DNA of 29,809 bases from SIG710 sp045605745 (GCA_045605745.1 JAZUQN010000046.1:1-29809); one strand, 5' to 3'; shown: positions 1-7,598, counted from the first letter of the stretch. Translations and numbers: made by a program. Notes: a model not told the origin generated them from the letters alone.

Positions 1-48
1 AAAAGTTTTATCAAAACTTTTAACTAACTCCCCGACAAATCAAAATTT
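1..48 (+). repeat. Partial copy (right end only) of a dispersed intergenic repeat
   Basis: Positions 28-48 match the right end of the elements at 7414-7548, 12200-12325 and 23630-23788. The match to the 12200 copy, read on the other strand, is exact over 21 bases, from CTCCCCG through AAATCAAAATTT. The palindromic core of the other copies is not visible here. Positions 1-21 instead hold a 9-bp inverted repeat, AAAAGTTTT and AAAACTTTT around ATC. The rest of the element, if present, lies outside the window. Like the other copies it sits directly beside a strong hairpin terminator. Confidence 0.5.
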
Positions 49-65
49 ATTCATCCTTTAACATT

Positions 66-104
66 AGCAGGGCTGATTCACTTTTGTGAATCAGCCCTGC
101 TTTT
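66..104 (+). terminator. Intrinsic terminator, 15-bp perfect stem
   Basis: GCAGGGCTGATTCAC (67-81) and its exact complement (86-100) flank a TTTT loop. A short T run follows on the plus strand, so it best fits a plus-strand gene ending left of the window. It also lies just behind the minus-strand gene ending at 108 and may serve both directions, although the minus-strand T tail is poor. Confidence 0.75.
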
Positions 105-107
105 AAT

Positions 108-647
108 CTATTTTTCTTTTATCGCAAAGGAAACAGAAAGCAACGATGCCATAATGCAAAGCACGGAAATTTCGGGCAGCCATTCCAAAAAAGGCGGTCT
201 TGGAGCAGACAAAATATAAATTTGCATATCCTCAACAAATATATGATATAAAAGCGGCAATCCGAAAAGGGGGTATAACAGTTTTTTTAATCCTATAAGC
301 CCAAAAATAACAGATGTATATAGCGTCAAAACCAAAAGATATAAAATTATACAAAGAAATGTGTGAAGCCTGCTTTCAAATGTAAATGCTTTTACAATGA
401 AAAACACAACCCCCATCAAAACCGACAAAGCTGTGAGCTGCGGCAATTTCTTTCCAAAGAAAATCACCGTGACAGCGAAGATCAAAGCAGCACAAACAAC
501 ATTTATTAGATGAATCCATATCTCAATTGATGTCAGTTTCCTACCCCAAAAATAAACAATTCTTATAATGGCAGCACATAACATAAACATCACAGAAATC
601 CATGCACCCACAGCCTTATTATCTATATAGAACCTCGTTTTTTTCAA
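108..647 (-). CDS. Hypothetical integral membrane protein (179 aa)
   Basis: I do not recognise this family. The protein is very hydrophobic, with about five predicted membrane segments: roughly residues 14-34, 43-64, 69-88, 94-125 and 128-148, plus a hydrophobic tail. No catalytic motif is visible. The start is a TTG at 645-647. It overlaps the TGA stop of the upstream MATE gene by four bases and is preceded by AAGGAGA at good spacing, so it is probably translationally coupled to that gene. It is the last gene of the three-gene minus-strand unit starting at 3364, and the hairpin at 66-104 follows it. A role as an accessory to the transporter is only suggested by position. Confidence 0.75.
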   Translation of the reverse strand: MKKTRFYIDNKAVGAWISVMFMLCAAIIRIVYFWGRKLTSIEIWIHLINVVCAALIFAVTVIFFGKKLPQLTALSVLMGVVFFIVKAFTFESRLHTFLCIILYLLVLTLYTSVIFGLIGLKKLLYPLFGLPLLYHIFVEDMQIYILSAPRPPFLEWLPEISVLCIMASLLSVSFAIKEK

Positions 648-2026
648 GTTTTATTCTCCTTTTGCTTTTTCCAAGTGCCACTGAAGTAGAAAACAACACC
701 CACAAAAAACGGCGTGAACCCTGCAAGAGCATCTCCAAGCCAAAAGCCATAATGCTTCATATCAATGACCAATCCAAAAAGAACCGAGAGACCGATTCTA
801 AGGATAATTCCATCAAAAAGTGCGGTTGCAAAATTCACCTTTGTGTTTCCGCTTCCATTTATCAACGCATTCATCACAGCCCTCAGCGCTCCGCCAAAGA
901 AAAGCAGAATAGCAATTGGTATATATCTTTCACCGATCTCAAGAATCATTTGAACCTCTCCTGCCTTGCCGCTATCTATAAACGCAGTGAAAATTTTATC
1001 TGGGAAAATACATATCAAAGCAGAAAGGATTATAGCAACAGTCAAGGTTATAACCGAAAGGCAACGAAGTATTCTTTTGACACGGTCAAACTTTCTTGCC
1101 GCAAGATTCTGCCCAACAACGGTTGAACCTGCGGTATTCATTGCAGAAGAAACAAGATTGCTAACACCCGATATCTTGTTTGCAATTCCGGCAAAGGCAG
1201 AAATATCCGTGCCATAAGAATTTATCCATGAATTTACGAAAAGCTTTGAGATCTGAACCGATGCCATTTTTATTGCCATAGGGGTTCCAAGCTTAAGTAG
1301 GTCGAGGAGCATATCCTCATCCCAAGATATGAAATCCGAAACAGAAAGCTCAAGCTCAAAGTCCTCACGCTTTTTGATTAAAAAAACAGAGCTGCAAATA
1401 AAGCTTGTGGCTTGGCTTATAACGGTTGCAAGCGCAGCGCCGCCTGCTCCCATTCCGAGATAAACAACAAAAATTATATCAAGAACAACATTGACTGCAG
1501 CCGCAATAGCAATAAATAACAGCGGATGCTTTGAATCACCCATACCTCTGAGAATTGCACTAATGATGTTATAACCATAGATAAACACTAAGCCAACCAT
1601 ACATATAACAGAATATGCCAGAGCCTCGTCAAAGGAAGCCTTCGGGGTATTCATAAGAGAGAGAATGGTGTTTCTGAATAAAAGCGCAATAATGCTTACA
1701 ACAAGAGAGCAGCAAAGCAGAAACGAAAACATCGTTCCAACAAATTTACCTATCTTGTTTTTCTCGCCTGCTCCAATATACCTGGCAATAAGAACTTGAC
1801 CTGCACCTGAAAAGCCTATAGCAATAAAGGTCATAAGTGCAGTCACATCTCCGCCGACCGAAACGCCCGATATTCCCTCAAGCCCCAAGACATTTCCAAC
1901 AATTATCATGTCTACCATATTGTAAACTATCTGAAGTAGATTGGAAAAAAATAGTGGCAAAGAAAAGATTAGCAAAGGTCCTGCTATTCCGCCTTTTGTA
2001 AAATCTGTTATTTGACTTCGGTTCAT
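644..2026 (-). CDS. MATE family efflux transporter
   Basis: A 460-residue protein with about twelve membrane segments and the two-fold MatE arrangement (roughly residues 14-175 and 235-400). This matches the usual family length of about 450. The N-terminus carries the typical GPLLIFSLPLFFSN and VYNMVDMIIVG segments. MATE proteins export drugs or metabolites across the cytoplasmic membrane in exchange for Na+ or H+; the substrate cannot be read here. The ATG at 2026 follows TAGGAGA. It lies 27 bp after the HTH membrane regulator and overlaps the next gene by 4 bp, so the three genes form one unit. The closest subgroup is the clostridial NorM/DinF-like MATE proteins. Confidence 0.93.
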   Translation of the reverse strand: MNRSQITDFTKGGIAGPLLIFSLPLFFSNLLQIVYNMVDMIIVGNVLGLEGISGVSVGGDVTALMTFIAIGFSGAGQVLIARYIGAGEKNKIGKFVGTMFSFLLCCSLVVSIIALLFRNTILSLMNTPKASFDEALAYSVICMVGLVFIYGYNIISAILRGMGDSKHPLLFIAIAAAVNVVLDIIFVVYLGMGAGGAALATVISQATSFICSSVFLIKKREDFELELSVSDFISWDEDMLLDLLKLGTPMAIKMASVQISKLFVNSWINSYGTDISAFAGIANKISGVSNLVSSAMNTAGSTVVGQNLAARKFDRVKRILRCLSVITLTVAIILSALICIFPDKIFTAFIDSGKAGEVQMILEIGERYIPIAILLFFGGALRAVMNALINGSGNTKVNFATALFDGIILRIGLSVLFGLVIDMKHYGFWLGDALAGFTPFFVGVVFYFSGTWKKQKENKT

Positions 2027-2053
2027 ATGTATCTCCTAAAAAATCAAATTTAT

Positions 2054-3364
2054 CTATTTGATCTTTCTTGTTTTAACAAAATATACTGCAAAAAATATAA
2101 CAACGCTAATATACGACAGTGCATCTAAAATTAAAATCACCGGTAAAAATTTTTCAAAAAACGCTTCATCCATTTCATAGCAAGTATAAATCTTTATCGG
2201 AAAACCCGATTCTCCGTTTTTGTTATGAGAAAAATCAATATTGAATATGGCAGATGAGGGGTTAAAACCATAAATAAGCTTTCCGCCATCATCATAAATA
2301 CTAACAGCAGCATTTTCTATTTTAGGCATTCCGTAAATCGGTTGTACTTCCCCTCTTACCCGATATACTTTACTCATATGAGTCACTTCATAAATCTTAT
2401 ATCTCTTCGGATATTGTCTATATTCAAGCTTTTCGAGATACTGTTTTAAATCTTCGCTATTATCAAATTCTTCACCTTCGGCAAACAATTTGGCACCAAA
2501 GTGCTCAAAAACAGTAATGCAAGACTGCAAGGCGATAACAACAATCAAAGCAAGTGTAAATATAGTAATAAGCACTTTCCGTTTTTTATTTAAAACAATT
2601 TTTTCTTTATCAGTAAACGATAGTATTCGCTTTTTCTGAAGCAAGCTATTAATGAAGAGCGTATAAAGCATATAGATTACTATAAAAGCAAAAAATGCAC
2701 AGGCGGTACCGTATAACACCCAATTTTTAATAGTTATACCGGCATCATGATAATACGTTTCTTTTGCTATTGGAAAAACAAAAGCCAGAGAAACAAGCAA
2801 TATGCAAATCATTTTTAATGAAAATTGCACCATGTTATTATTGGAAGAAACTATTTGCTCCTCACCGTATCCCTCAAAAGAATCCTCCTCAATCTTAAAA
2901 TTGCACCATAGGATCACCTGAAAACCTATTCCCATAAAACACATGACTCCTGAGACTAATAATCCAAGAATGCCTTTTGAAAAGCCGATATGGCATATTG
3001 CGGCACCTATAAGAGTAAGAAGCGCTATGCCAATGGATATCATACTTAAATTCTTGAATTTAGCTATTCTGCGTACAAGTGCAAAAGATAGTTGCTTTAA
3101 GCTTTTCTTTTTTTGAATCAAGGATAGTGCTTCTCCATTCACATCTTGCGATTTGCTTCTTTCACCACGCAAAAGCTCATCAGCAGTAATTTCAAAGATA
3201 TCTGCAATCAAAGGAACAAGTGCAAGTTCAGGCAGAGCTTCATCACATTCCCAACGGCTTACGGTCTTGTCTGAAACAAAAAGCATTTCGCCAAGTTCCC
3301 GCTGTGTTAATCCTTTTGCTCTTCTAAGAACAGAGATGAATTTACCAATAGTTTTCTTTTTCAT
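2054..3364 (-). CDS. XRE-type HTH regulator fused to a polytopic membrane domain
   Basis: Residues about 8-66 form a Cro/CI-type helix-turn-helix: LRRAKGLTQRELGEMLFVSD, then VSRWE and P-LVPLIADIFEITADELL. After a basic linker come about six membrane segments between residues 105 and 435. A soluble loop of about 110 residues lies between the fifth and sixth segments and is probably extracytoplasmic. This layout suggests a one-component sensor that stays in the membrane and binds DNA on the cytoplasmic side. The ATG follows ATGGAGGTAG. It is first in the unit with the MATE transporter and the small membrane protein, which are its likely targets. The signal sensed by the external loop is unknown. 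Confidence 0.85.
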   Translation of the reverse strand: MKKKTIGKFISVLRRAKGLTQRELGEMLFVSDKTVSRWECDEALPELALVPLIADIFEITADELLRGERSKSQDVNGEALSLIQKKKSLKQLSFALVRRIAKFKNLSMISIGIALLTLIGAAICHIGFSKGILGLLVSGVMCFMGIGFQVILWCNFKIEEDSFEGYGEEQIVSSNNNMVQFSLKMICILLVSLAFVFPIAKETYYHDAGITIKNWVLYGTACAFFAFIVIYMLYTLFINSLLQKKRILSFTDKEKIVLNKKRKVLITIFTLALIVVIALQSCITVFEHFGAKLFAEGEEFDNSEDLKQYLEKLEYRQYPKRYKIYEVTHMSKVYRVRGEVQPIYGMPKIENAAVSIYDDGGKLIYGFNPSSAIFNIDFSHNKNGESGFPIKIYTCYEMDEAFFEKFLPVILILDALSYISVVIFFAVYFVKTRKIK

Positions 3365-3437
3365 AATACTACCTCCATGTAAGTTTTCATCCTTATTCTA
3401 ATGTTTAAAGAGAAGAATTGACACCCTCAAGCCTGAG

Positions 3438-3463
3438 AAATTCTCTCAAAATGCGAGAATTTT
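3438..3463 (-). terminator. Weak hairpin between the amidotransferase and HTH genes
   Basis: AAATTCTC (3438-3445) can pair with GAGAATTT (3455-3462) around a 9-nt loop. It lies just after the stop of the minus-strand amidotransferase gene. The T run after it is short and interrupted, so it may be a weak terminator or an operator for the HTH gene. Confidence 0.35.
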
Positions 3464-3467
3464 AAAA

Positions 3468-4133
3468 TTATCCTCTATCTTTTGCTTCTTTGCAAATCGA
3501 AACAAACCTTTGGAATATTTTAATTCCGTCAACAGTGTCGCTTCGACATTTTTCAAGGCACATTCTTTCAGGATGAAACTGAAAGCCGATAATCGGAATA
3601 TCTTTATGCTCGATAGCTTCAACAACATCATCCATTTCTGAGCGGAGCGTTACGAAAAGTCCTTTGCCGGGCCTGCATATTGCCTGGTGATGTGCGCTGT
3701 TGACAAAAAATTCATTGCCATACAGTTCAGAAGCCATGCCGTTGCAGGATGCCACCACCTTATGAACAGCATCACCCTCAGATATGTGCAGATCTGCTGT
3801 ATCTATATGCTGTATCAAATTTCCGCCAAAATAAATATTTAGCAGTTGACATCCTCGGCAAATTCCAAGAACAGGTTTTCCTGCCTTGACAAATCTATCA
3901 ACAAGTTCAAATTCACATTTATCTCTCGCATCATCGATATCGACAGATCCATCAATCTTTTCACCATAAAATTCAGGAGCAACATCAGGGCCTCCGCAAA
4001 GGAGAAGCCCGTCATAATCAGCAGCATCTGCATTTGGCAGATAAAACGCTTCACATATTGCCCCCGAAGCCCCAAGTTCTTTAACATAAAACTCCATATT
4101 GTTTTTCCCCGAAAGCAAAATCTTAGGCTTCAT
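3468..4133 (-). CDS. Class I glutamine amidotransferase-like hydrolase (PuuD / gamma-glutamyl-GABA hydrolase family)
   Basis: The 221-residue protein has the class I amidotransferase triad. The nucleophile is Cys92 in PVLGICRGCQLLN, and His187 and Glu189 lie in FQFHPER. The GGPDV motif near residue 47 and the DDARDKCE-like segment near residue 67 fit Peptidase_C26/PuuD proteins, which cleave gamma-glutamyl amides such as gamma-glutamyl-GABA in putrescine breakdown. Length is slightly below the usual 230-255. No other polyamine gene is nearby, so the true substrate is uncertain. The ATG at 4133 follows AGGAGGGGG, and a near-consensus promoter lies at 4172-4200. It appears to be transcribed alone. 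Confidence 0.85.
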   Translation of the reverse strand: MKPKILLSGKNNMEFYVKELGASGAICEAFYLPNADAADYDGLLLCGGPDVAPEFYGEKIDGSVDIDDARDKCEFELVDRFVKAGKPVLGICRGCQLLNIYFGGNLIQHIDTADLHISEGDAVHKVVASCNGMASELYGNEFFVNSAHHQAICRPGKGLFVTLRSEMDDVVEAIEHKDIPIIGFQFHPERMCLEKCRSDTVDGIKIFQRFVSICKEAKDRG

Positions 4134-4171
4134 CTGCCCCCTCCTGCCAAAAACAAGTTTTTATGTATATT

Positions 4172-4200
4172 ATTATAACATCTTTGCTCTGCTTTTTCAA
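4172..4200 (-). promoter_or_regulatory. Sigma-A promoter of the amidotransferase gene
   Basis: TTGAAA (4195-4200) and TATAAT (4172-4177) are separated by exactly 17 bp on the minus strand. The predicted start site is about 30 bases upstream of the ATG at 4133. Confidence 0.8.
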
Positions 4201-4224
4201 TATGAAAGCAGTAAAACTATCTAC

Positions 4225-4256
4225 AAAAAAGAAACCCTCTGCCCAAAGGCAGAGGG
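4225..4256 (-). terminator. Intrinsic terminator of the zinc-ribbon gene
   Basis: On the minus strand CCCTCTGCC and GGCAGAGGG form the stem (4235-4256), followed by TTTCTTTTTT. It lies about 50 bases past the stop of the zinc-ribbon gene and just before the amidotransferase promoter. Confidence 0.85.
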
Positions 4257-4306
4257 ATGCCACGATCAATTTGTATATAATCTCAAAAGAGAATATTACT
4301 TACTGA

Positions 4307-4618
4307 TTAGCCGTTCTTTCTTGCTTCAAAGCAAGCGCTGCAGTAAACAGGTCTGTCGCTGGAAGGCTGGAAGTTAACTCTTGCAACTCCACCGCATTCA
4401 GCACAGGTTGTCTCGAAAACTTCTCTGGGAGCTCTGCCGGCATTCTTTCTTGCATCGCGGCAAGCCTTGCAGCACTTGGGCTTATTTACAAAACCCTTTT
4501 CCTTGTAGAACTGCTTTTCGCCTGCTGTGAAAACAAATTCGTTGCCACATTCCTTGCAGACCAGAGTTTCGTCCTCAAAAACTTCCTCTTCAACTACTAC
4601 ATTCTCTTCTTCGTACAT
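4307..4618 (-). CDS. Small protein with two zinc ribbons (zf-trcl type)
   Basis: A 103-residue protein with an acidic N-terminus (residues 2-18) followed by two four-cysteine sites. The first uses C21, C24, C50 and C53 around FVFTAGEKQFYKEKGF, the signature of the probable zinc-ribbon domain zf-trcl. The second uses C72, C75, C93 and C96. Such proteins are common in Clostridia, but their role is not established; nucleic-acid or protein binding is a reasonable guess. The start follows GTGAGGT. It is 52 bp downstream of the sigma-factor gene with no terminator between, so it is probably co-transcribed with it. Confidence 0.85.
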   Translation of the reverse strand: MYEEENVVVEEEVFEDETLVCKECGNEFVFTAGEKQFYKEKGFVNKPKCCKACRDARKNAGRAPREVFETTCAECGGVARVNFQPSSDRPVYCSACFEARKNG

Positions 4619-4670
4619 TGCCTTTTACCTCACTTTGTGTGTACACGCCCGTCATTGCGGACTAATTTTA

Positions 4671-5282
4671 TTAAAGGGATCTGTTTTGATTCCCGTTTAA
4701 TACAGATTTAAGTTTGTTTCTTGCCCTGAATATCGCATTGTCAACAGATTTCTCTGTTTTTCCAAGCCTGTCCGCAATTTCCGAAGAGGAGTAGCCCGAG
4801 GCATAAAGCCTGAATACATCGTTTTCAAACTCCGAAAGTGTGCTTCTAATCAGTTCATGAAGTTGTTCAACGTTTTCTCGATCGATGATCTCACTTGAAA
4901 TATCATCGGGATCAGCCATATCAAAAACGCCATCAATAGGTAATATTTCAAAATTCCGCCTTCTTGCAATGCGCAGCTTTGAAACCATAGCATTACCTAT
5001 ACAAATTTTTGCATACAGCCCAAAAGAAACTCCGTCCTGCTCCATATTATAAGACAAGGCAGCTTTTGAAAAAGCTATCAATGCAAACTGTAAAACATCG
5101 TCCCATTCATAATATTTTGAAAGTCCATCAAAGCATCCCGAAGCCATGCTCTTAATAAGCGGCTTATACATTTCAGCCAAAGATTCAAAGGCTGTTTGAT
5201 CTCCATTACGATAGGATAAAATCAGCTCGGCAATGCTTTCTTTTGAAGCAGGAAAAAAATCTGTTTTGTTCTCCGACTCCAT
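4671..5282 (-). CDS. SigH-like RNA polymerase sigma-70 family factor
   Basis: A 203-residue protein. Region 2 is at about residues 30-115 (YEWDDVLQFALIAFSKAALSYN, core-binding and -10 recognition). Region 4 is at about 145-195 (LSEFENDVFRLYASGYSS, then EIADRLGKTEKSVDNAIFRA). The KSVDNAI-R-R-KL ending resembles Spo0H/SigH rather than ECF factors, and the length is near that of SigH (about 218). I place the start at the ATG at 5282. The longer in-frame ATG at 5357 lies upstream of the -10 box at 5338-5343, so it should not be in the transcript. A GGCGGTG sequence precedes 5282. A stationary-phase or sporulation role is inferred from the family. Confidence 0.8.
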   Translation of the reverse strand: MESENKTDFFPASKESIAELILSYRNGDQTAFESLAEMYKPLIKSMASGCFDGLSKYYEWDDVLQFALIAFSKAALSYNMEQDGVSFGLYAKICIGNAMVSKLRIARRRNFEILPIDGVFDMADPDDISSEIIDRENVEQLHELIRSTLSEFENDVFRLYASGYSSSEIADRLGKTEKSVDNAIFRARNKLKSVLNGNQNRSL

Positions 5283-5337
5283 ACAAGCACCGCCATTTTT
5301 CACAAAAAAATACATCACTACAATGTTTACAACTATT

Positions 5338-5365
5338 ATTATACCATTATTTTTCACAATGTCAA
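5338..5365 (-). promoter_or_regulatory. Sigma-A promoter of the SigH-like gene
   Basis: TTGACA (5360-5365) and TATAAT (5338-5343) are 16 bp apart on the minus strand. The 11-base sequence TTGTGAAAAAT occurs inside the spacer (5349-5359) and again in the leader (5295-5305). A TGTCGAA sequence (5395-5401), matching the core of a Spo0A box, lies about 30 bp upstream of the -35. Confidence 0.8.
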
Positions 5366-5455
5366 TAGTTTTTCAATAATTATTTATCGTTATTTTCGAC
5401 AAAAATGTATGAAATGATGCATAATCTTAGATTTTTCGCAAAAAAAGTATTTTTT

Positions 5456-6004
5456 TCAAAAATCAAACAGATAATTAACCTGTCCGGCAAGAAGTGCATT
5501 TACTCCCCTATATATCACCTCGGGGCGATCCCTAAAATTCTCTTTCATTCTCTCAACTCTGTCCTCTGTATCAACAACAAGAGTTGTAGAGTAAATAACA
5601 ACGCCTCTTTCTGTCAGCGAGCATTCAATTTTATATCTACCGTCATCCAACTTTTCAGAGGTGCATTTTGAAACAACGCCGCGGCGCTTAAAATCAAGAT
5701 ATCTAAGAGCATATCTGAGACTTTGGTCAAGAATAGATGGCAAAATATCACTTTTCAGCTCTCTTGCAACAAGCCTTCCTTTTTCAGACACATAATAATA
5801 AGGCTCATCGTGGCTCTCATCAACCAATATAAGATCATCTCTCACCATCTGATAAAAGCACTCGGCAAAATCGAGGTACATTATATAATCTGTTTGCATA
5901 ACAATATCATTTATCGTCACAAAATCCATAGGATAATTTATATTTTCCATAAGATAGAGGACAAAAATCTTAACATTTCTCTGACTTCCGATTGGTGAAC
6001 TCAT
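5456..6004 (-). CDS. DUF4364 family protein
   Basis: A 182-residue protein whose first 90 residues read like a winged-helix domain: VKIFVLYLMENINYPM, FAECFYQMVRDDLILVDE and YYYVSEKGR. A C-terminal part follows, with a strand-rich segment near residues 115-145. This is the DUF4364 family, widespread in Clostridia and thought to be DNA-binding, with no established function. The ATG follows AGGGAGGA, and a promoter lies at 6039-6066. It is divergent from homoserine dehydrogenase. No strong terminator separates it from the downstream sigma-factor gene, so some read-through is possible. Confidence 0.85.
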   Translation of the reverse strand: MSSPIGSQRNVKIFVLYLMENINYPMDFVTINDIVMQTDYIMYLDFAECFYQMVRDDLILVDESHDEPYYYVSEKGRLVARELKSDILPSILDQSLRYALRYLDFKRRGVVSKCTSEKLDDGRYKIECSLTERGVVIYSTTLVVDTEDRVERMKENFRDRPEVIYRGVNALLAGQVNYLFDF

Positions 6005-6038
6005 TTAAAATCCTCCCTTTATAATATCAACACTATAT

Positions 6039-6066
6039 ATTTTACCACAAAATAAATTTTTTTCAA
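6039..6066 (-). promoter_or_regulatory. Sigma-A promoter of the DUF4364 gene
   Basis: TTGAAA (6061-6066) and TAAAAT (6039-6044), 16-bp spacing, minus strand, about 30 bases upstream of the start codon. Confidence 0.65.
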
Positions 6067-6085
6067 GATATTTTTATATTTTGTC

Positions 6086-6115
6086 TTTACAAAGTGCCAC
6101 CTTTTATGTTATTAT
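6086..6115 (+). promoter_or_regulatory. Sigma-A promoter of homoserine dehydrogenase
   Basis: TTTACA (6086-6091) and TATTAT (6110-6115), 18-bp spacing. The predicted start site near 6122 is downstream of the in-frame ATG at 6094, which supports translation from 6148. Confidence 0.6.
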
Positions 6116-6147
6116 ATATGCATATTTATTGTATCCAGGAGATTGAA

Positions 6148-7365
6148 ATGATCAATATAGCTATTTTGGGCTTCGGGGTTGTCGGCAGCGGCACTGCTGA
6201 AGTCATAGAGAAAAACAAAGATGTAATTAAAGAAAAAACAGGTGCGGAGCTTTCAATAAAGCATATTCTCGATTTGAGAGATTTCCCAGACAGTCCTTTT
6301 GAGAAGCTTATAACCCATGATTTCAACGATATCATAAATGACAGTGAAGTTGATATAGTTGTTGAAGCTATGGGCGGTGCACATCCTGCCTATGATTTTT
6401 CAAAGGCTGCACTTGAGGCCGGAAAAAGCGTTGTCACCTCAAACAAATTGGTCGTTGCCGAATTTGGCACCGAGCTTCTTGAAACAGCTGAAAAAAATGG
6501 TGTCAGATATCTGTTTGAAGCAAGCGTTGGCGGCGGAATACCGATCATCAAGCCCATGATGAGCGACCTTGCTCAAAACAGAATAGACGGCATTTCAGGT
6601 ATTTTAAACGGAACGACAAACTATATTTTGACCCAGATGTCGGAAAACGGCACTTCTTTTGCTGATGCTTTAAAGGAAGCACAGGCAAAGGGATATGCAG
6701 AAGCCGATCCAACATCCGATATAGAAGGACACGATGCTGCAAGAAAGATTGTTATTCTTGCTGCTCTTGCATATGGAAAGCTGGTTTCTCCACAAAGCAT
6801 CCACTGTGAAGGAATAACAAAGATCAATTCTAAGGATGTATCTTTTGCCCGAGAGCTTGGCGGACACTCCATCAAGCTTATCGGTCACGCAGAAAAGGTA
6901 GACGATAAGGTTCTCGCATTTGTCGCTCCAAGACTTATTCCGTCTGCCAATCCCCTACATGATATTTCCGATGTTTTCAACGGAATATTGATAAGCTGCG
7001 ATATGCTTGGTGATGCAATGTTTTATGGCAGAGGAGCAGGAAAGCTGCCAACCGCAAGTGCTGTTGTTTCTGATGTTATTGACATAGCAGTTAAGAGCGA
7101 AATGAAGGTTGGCTCTGCAAAGTGGATCGATGCAAAGGAAACCGACATTGCTCCCTTGTCTGATTATGTATGCAGTCATTATTTCCGCATTGAAGGATGC
7201 ACAAAATGTATGAGTAAGGTATTCAATGAGGTTCGTATGAATGTAGTGAGTGATGGTGAATGTGCATTCATCACGCTCCCTATGACAGAATGTGAGGCAA
7301 TAGAAAAAGAAAAGGCCTTTGAAGCCAACGGTATAAAGGTTCTTTCAAGAATAAGAGTTCTTTAA
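6148..7365 (+). CDS. hom: Homoserine dehydrogenase
   Basis: Converts aspartate semialdehyde to homoserine with NAD(P)H, on the path to threonine, methionine and isoleucine, in the cytosol. The N-terminus has the Rossmann motif GFGVVG (residues 8-13). The family signature ADPTSDIEGHDAARK is near residues 185-201, and the TSNKLVVA segment matches the conserved lysine region. The 405-residue protein is shorter than typical ACT-containing forms of about 430. Its last 60 residues (from SHYFRIEGC) look like a reduced ACT domain lacking the usual DxPGVLA turn. The ATG at 6148 follows CCAGGAGA. It is a single gene with a promoter at 6086 and a terminator at 7373; no thrB or thrC is adjacent. Confidence 0.95.
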   Translation: MINIAILGFGVVGSGTAEVIEKNKDVIKEKTGAELSIKHILDLRDFPDSPFEKLITHDFNDIINDSEVDIVVEAMGGAHPAYDFSKAALEAGKSVVTSNKLVVAEFGTELLETAEKNGVRYLFEASVGGGIPIIKPMMSDLAQNRIDGISGILNGTTNYILTQMSENGTSFADALKEAQAKGYAEADPTSDIEGHDAARKIVILAALAYGKLVSPQSIHCEGITKINSKDVSFARELGGHSIKLIGHAEKVDDKVLAFVAPRLIPSANPLHDISDVFNGILISCDMLGDAMFYGRGAGKLPTASAVVSDVIDIAVKSEMKVGSAKWIDAKETDIAPLSDYVCSHYFRIEGCTKCMSKVFNEVRMNVVSDGECAFITLPMTECEAIEKEKAFEANGIKVLSRIRVL

Positions 7366-7372
7366 AACAAAG

Positions 7373-7405
7373 GAGCTGAGCGCATTGCGTTCAGCTCTTG
7401 TTTTT
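7373..7405 (+). terminator. Intrinsic terminator of hom
   Basis: GAGCTGAGCGC (7373-7383) pairs with GCGTTCAGCTC (7387-7397), with one G-U pair and an ATT loop, followed by TTGTTTTT. Confidence 0.85.
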
Positions 7406-7413
7406 ATATGTAC

Positions 7414-7548
7414 AAACAGGAGTTTATGGGGAATTTAATTTTACGAAAAAGAGCACACTGCTCTCGTCTGTGTTAGACGATTGACCATAAAAATTTCGCA
7501 GTGTGCTATTTTCTCTGAAAACACAACTCCCCGCTAAATCAAAATTTA
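7414..7548 (+). repeat. Dispersed palindromic repeat, copy B (core in forward orientation)
   Basis: About 135 bp. The left end, AAACAGGAGTTTATGGGG (7414-7431), and the right end, CTCCCCGCTAAATCAAAATT (7527-7546), are imperfect inverted repeats of each other. The core (7451-7507) is bounded by AGCACACTGC and GCAGTGTGCT. Inside it lies the hairpin TCGTCT-GTGTT-AGACGA (7464-7480), followed by TTG and later AAAAATTTC. It lies between the hom terminator and the opposed uxuA terminator. No ORF is present. The size and inverted ends are like a MITE, but I do not recognise the family and see no clear target-site duplication. Confidence 0.8.
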
Positions 7549-7560
7549 CCGCTCCGACAA

Positions 7561-7598
7561 AAATAAACAAAAAGGATGTGCCATCAGGCACATCCTTT
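7561..7598 (-). terminator. Intrinsic terminator of uxuA
   Basis: AAAGGATGTGCC and GGCACATCCTTT form a perfect 12-bp stem (7571-7598) around a 4-nt loop. On the minus strand it is followed by a T-rich run. Confidence 0.85.

Noticed and set aside
602..1126. Long plus-strand open frame opposite the MATE gene.
   Set aside because: It is antisense to a well-supported transporter, has no ribosome-binding site and resembles no protein family.
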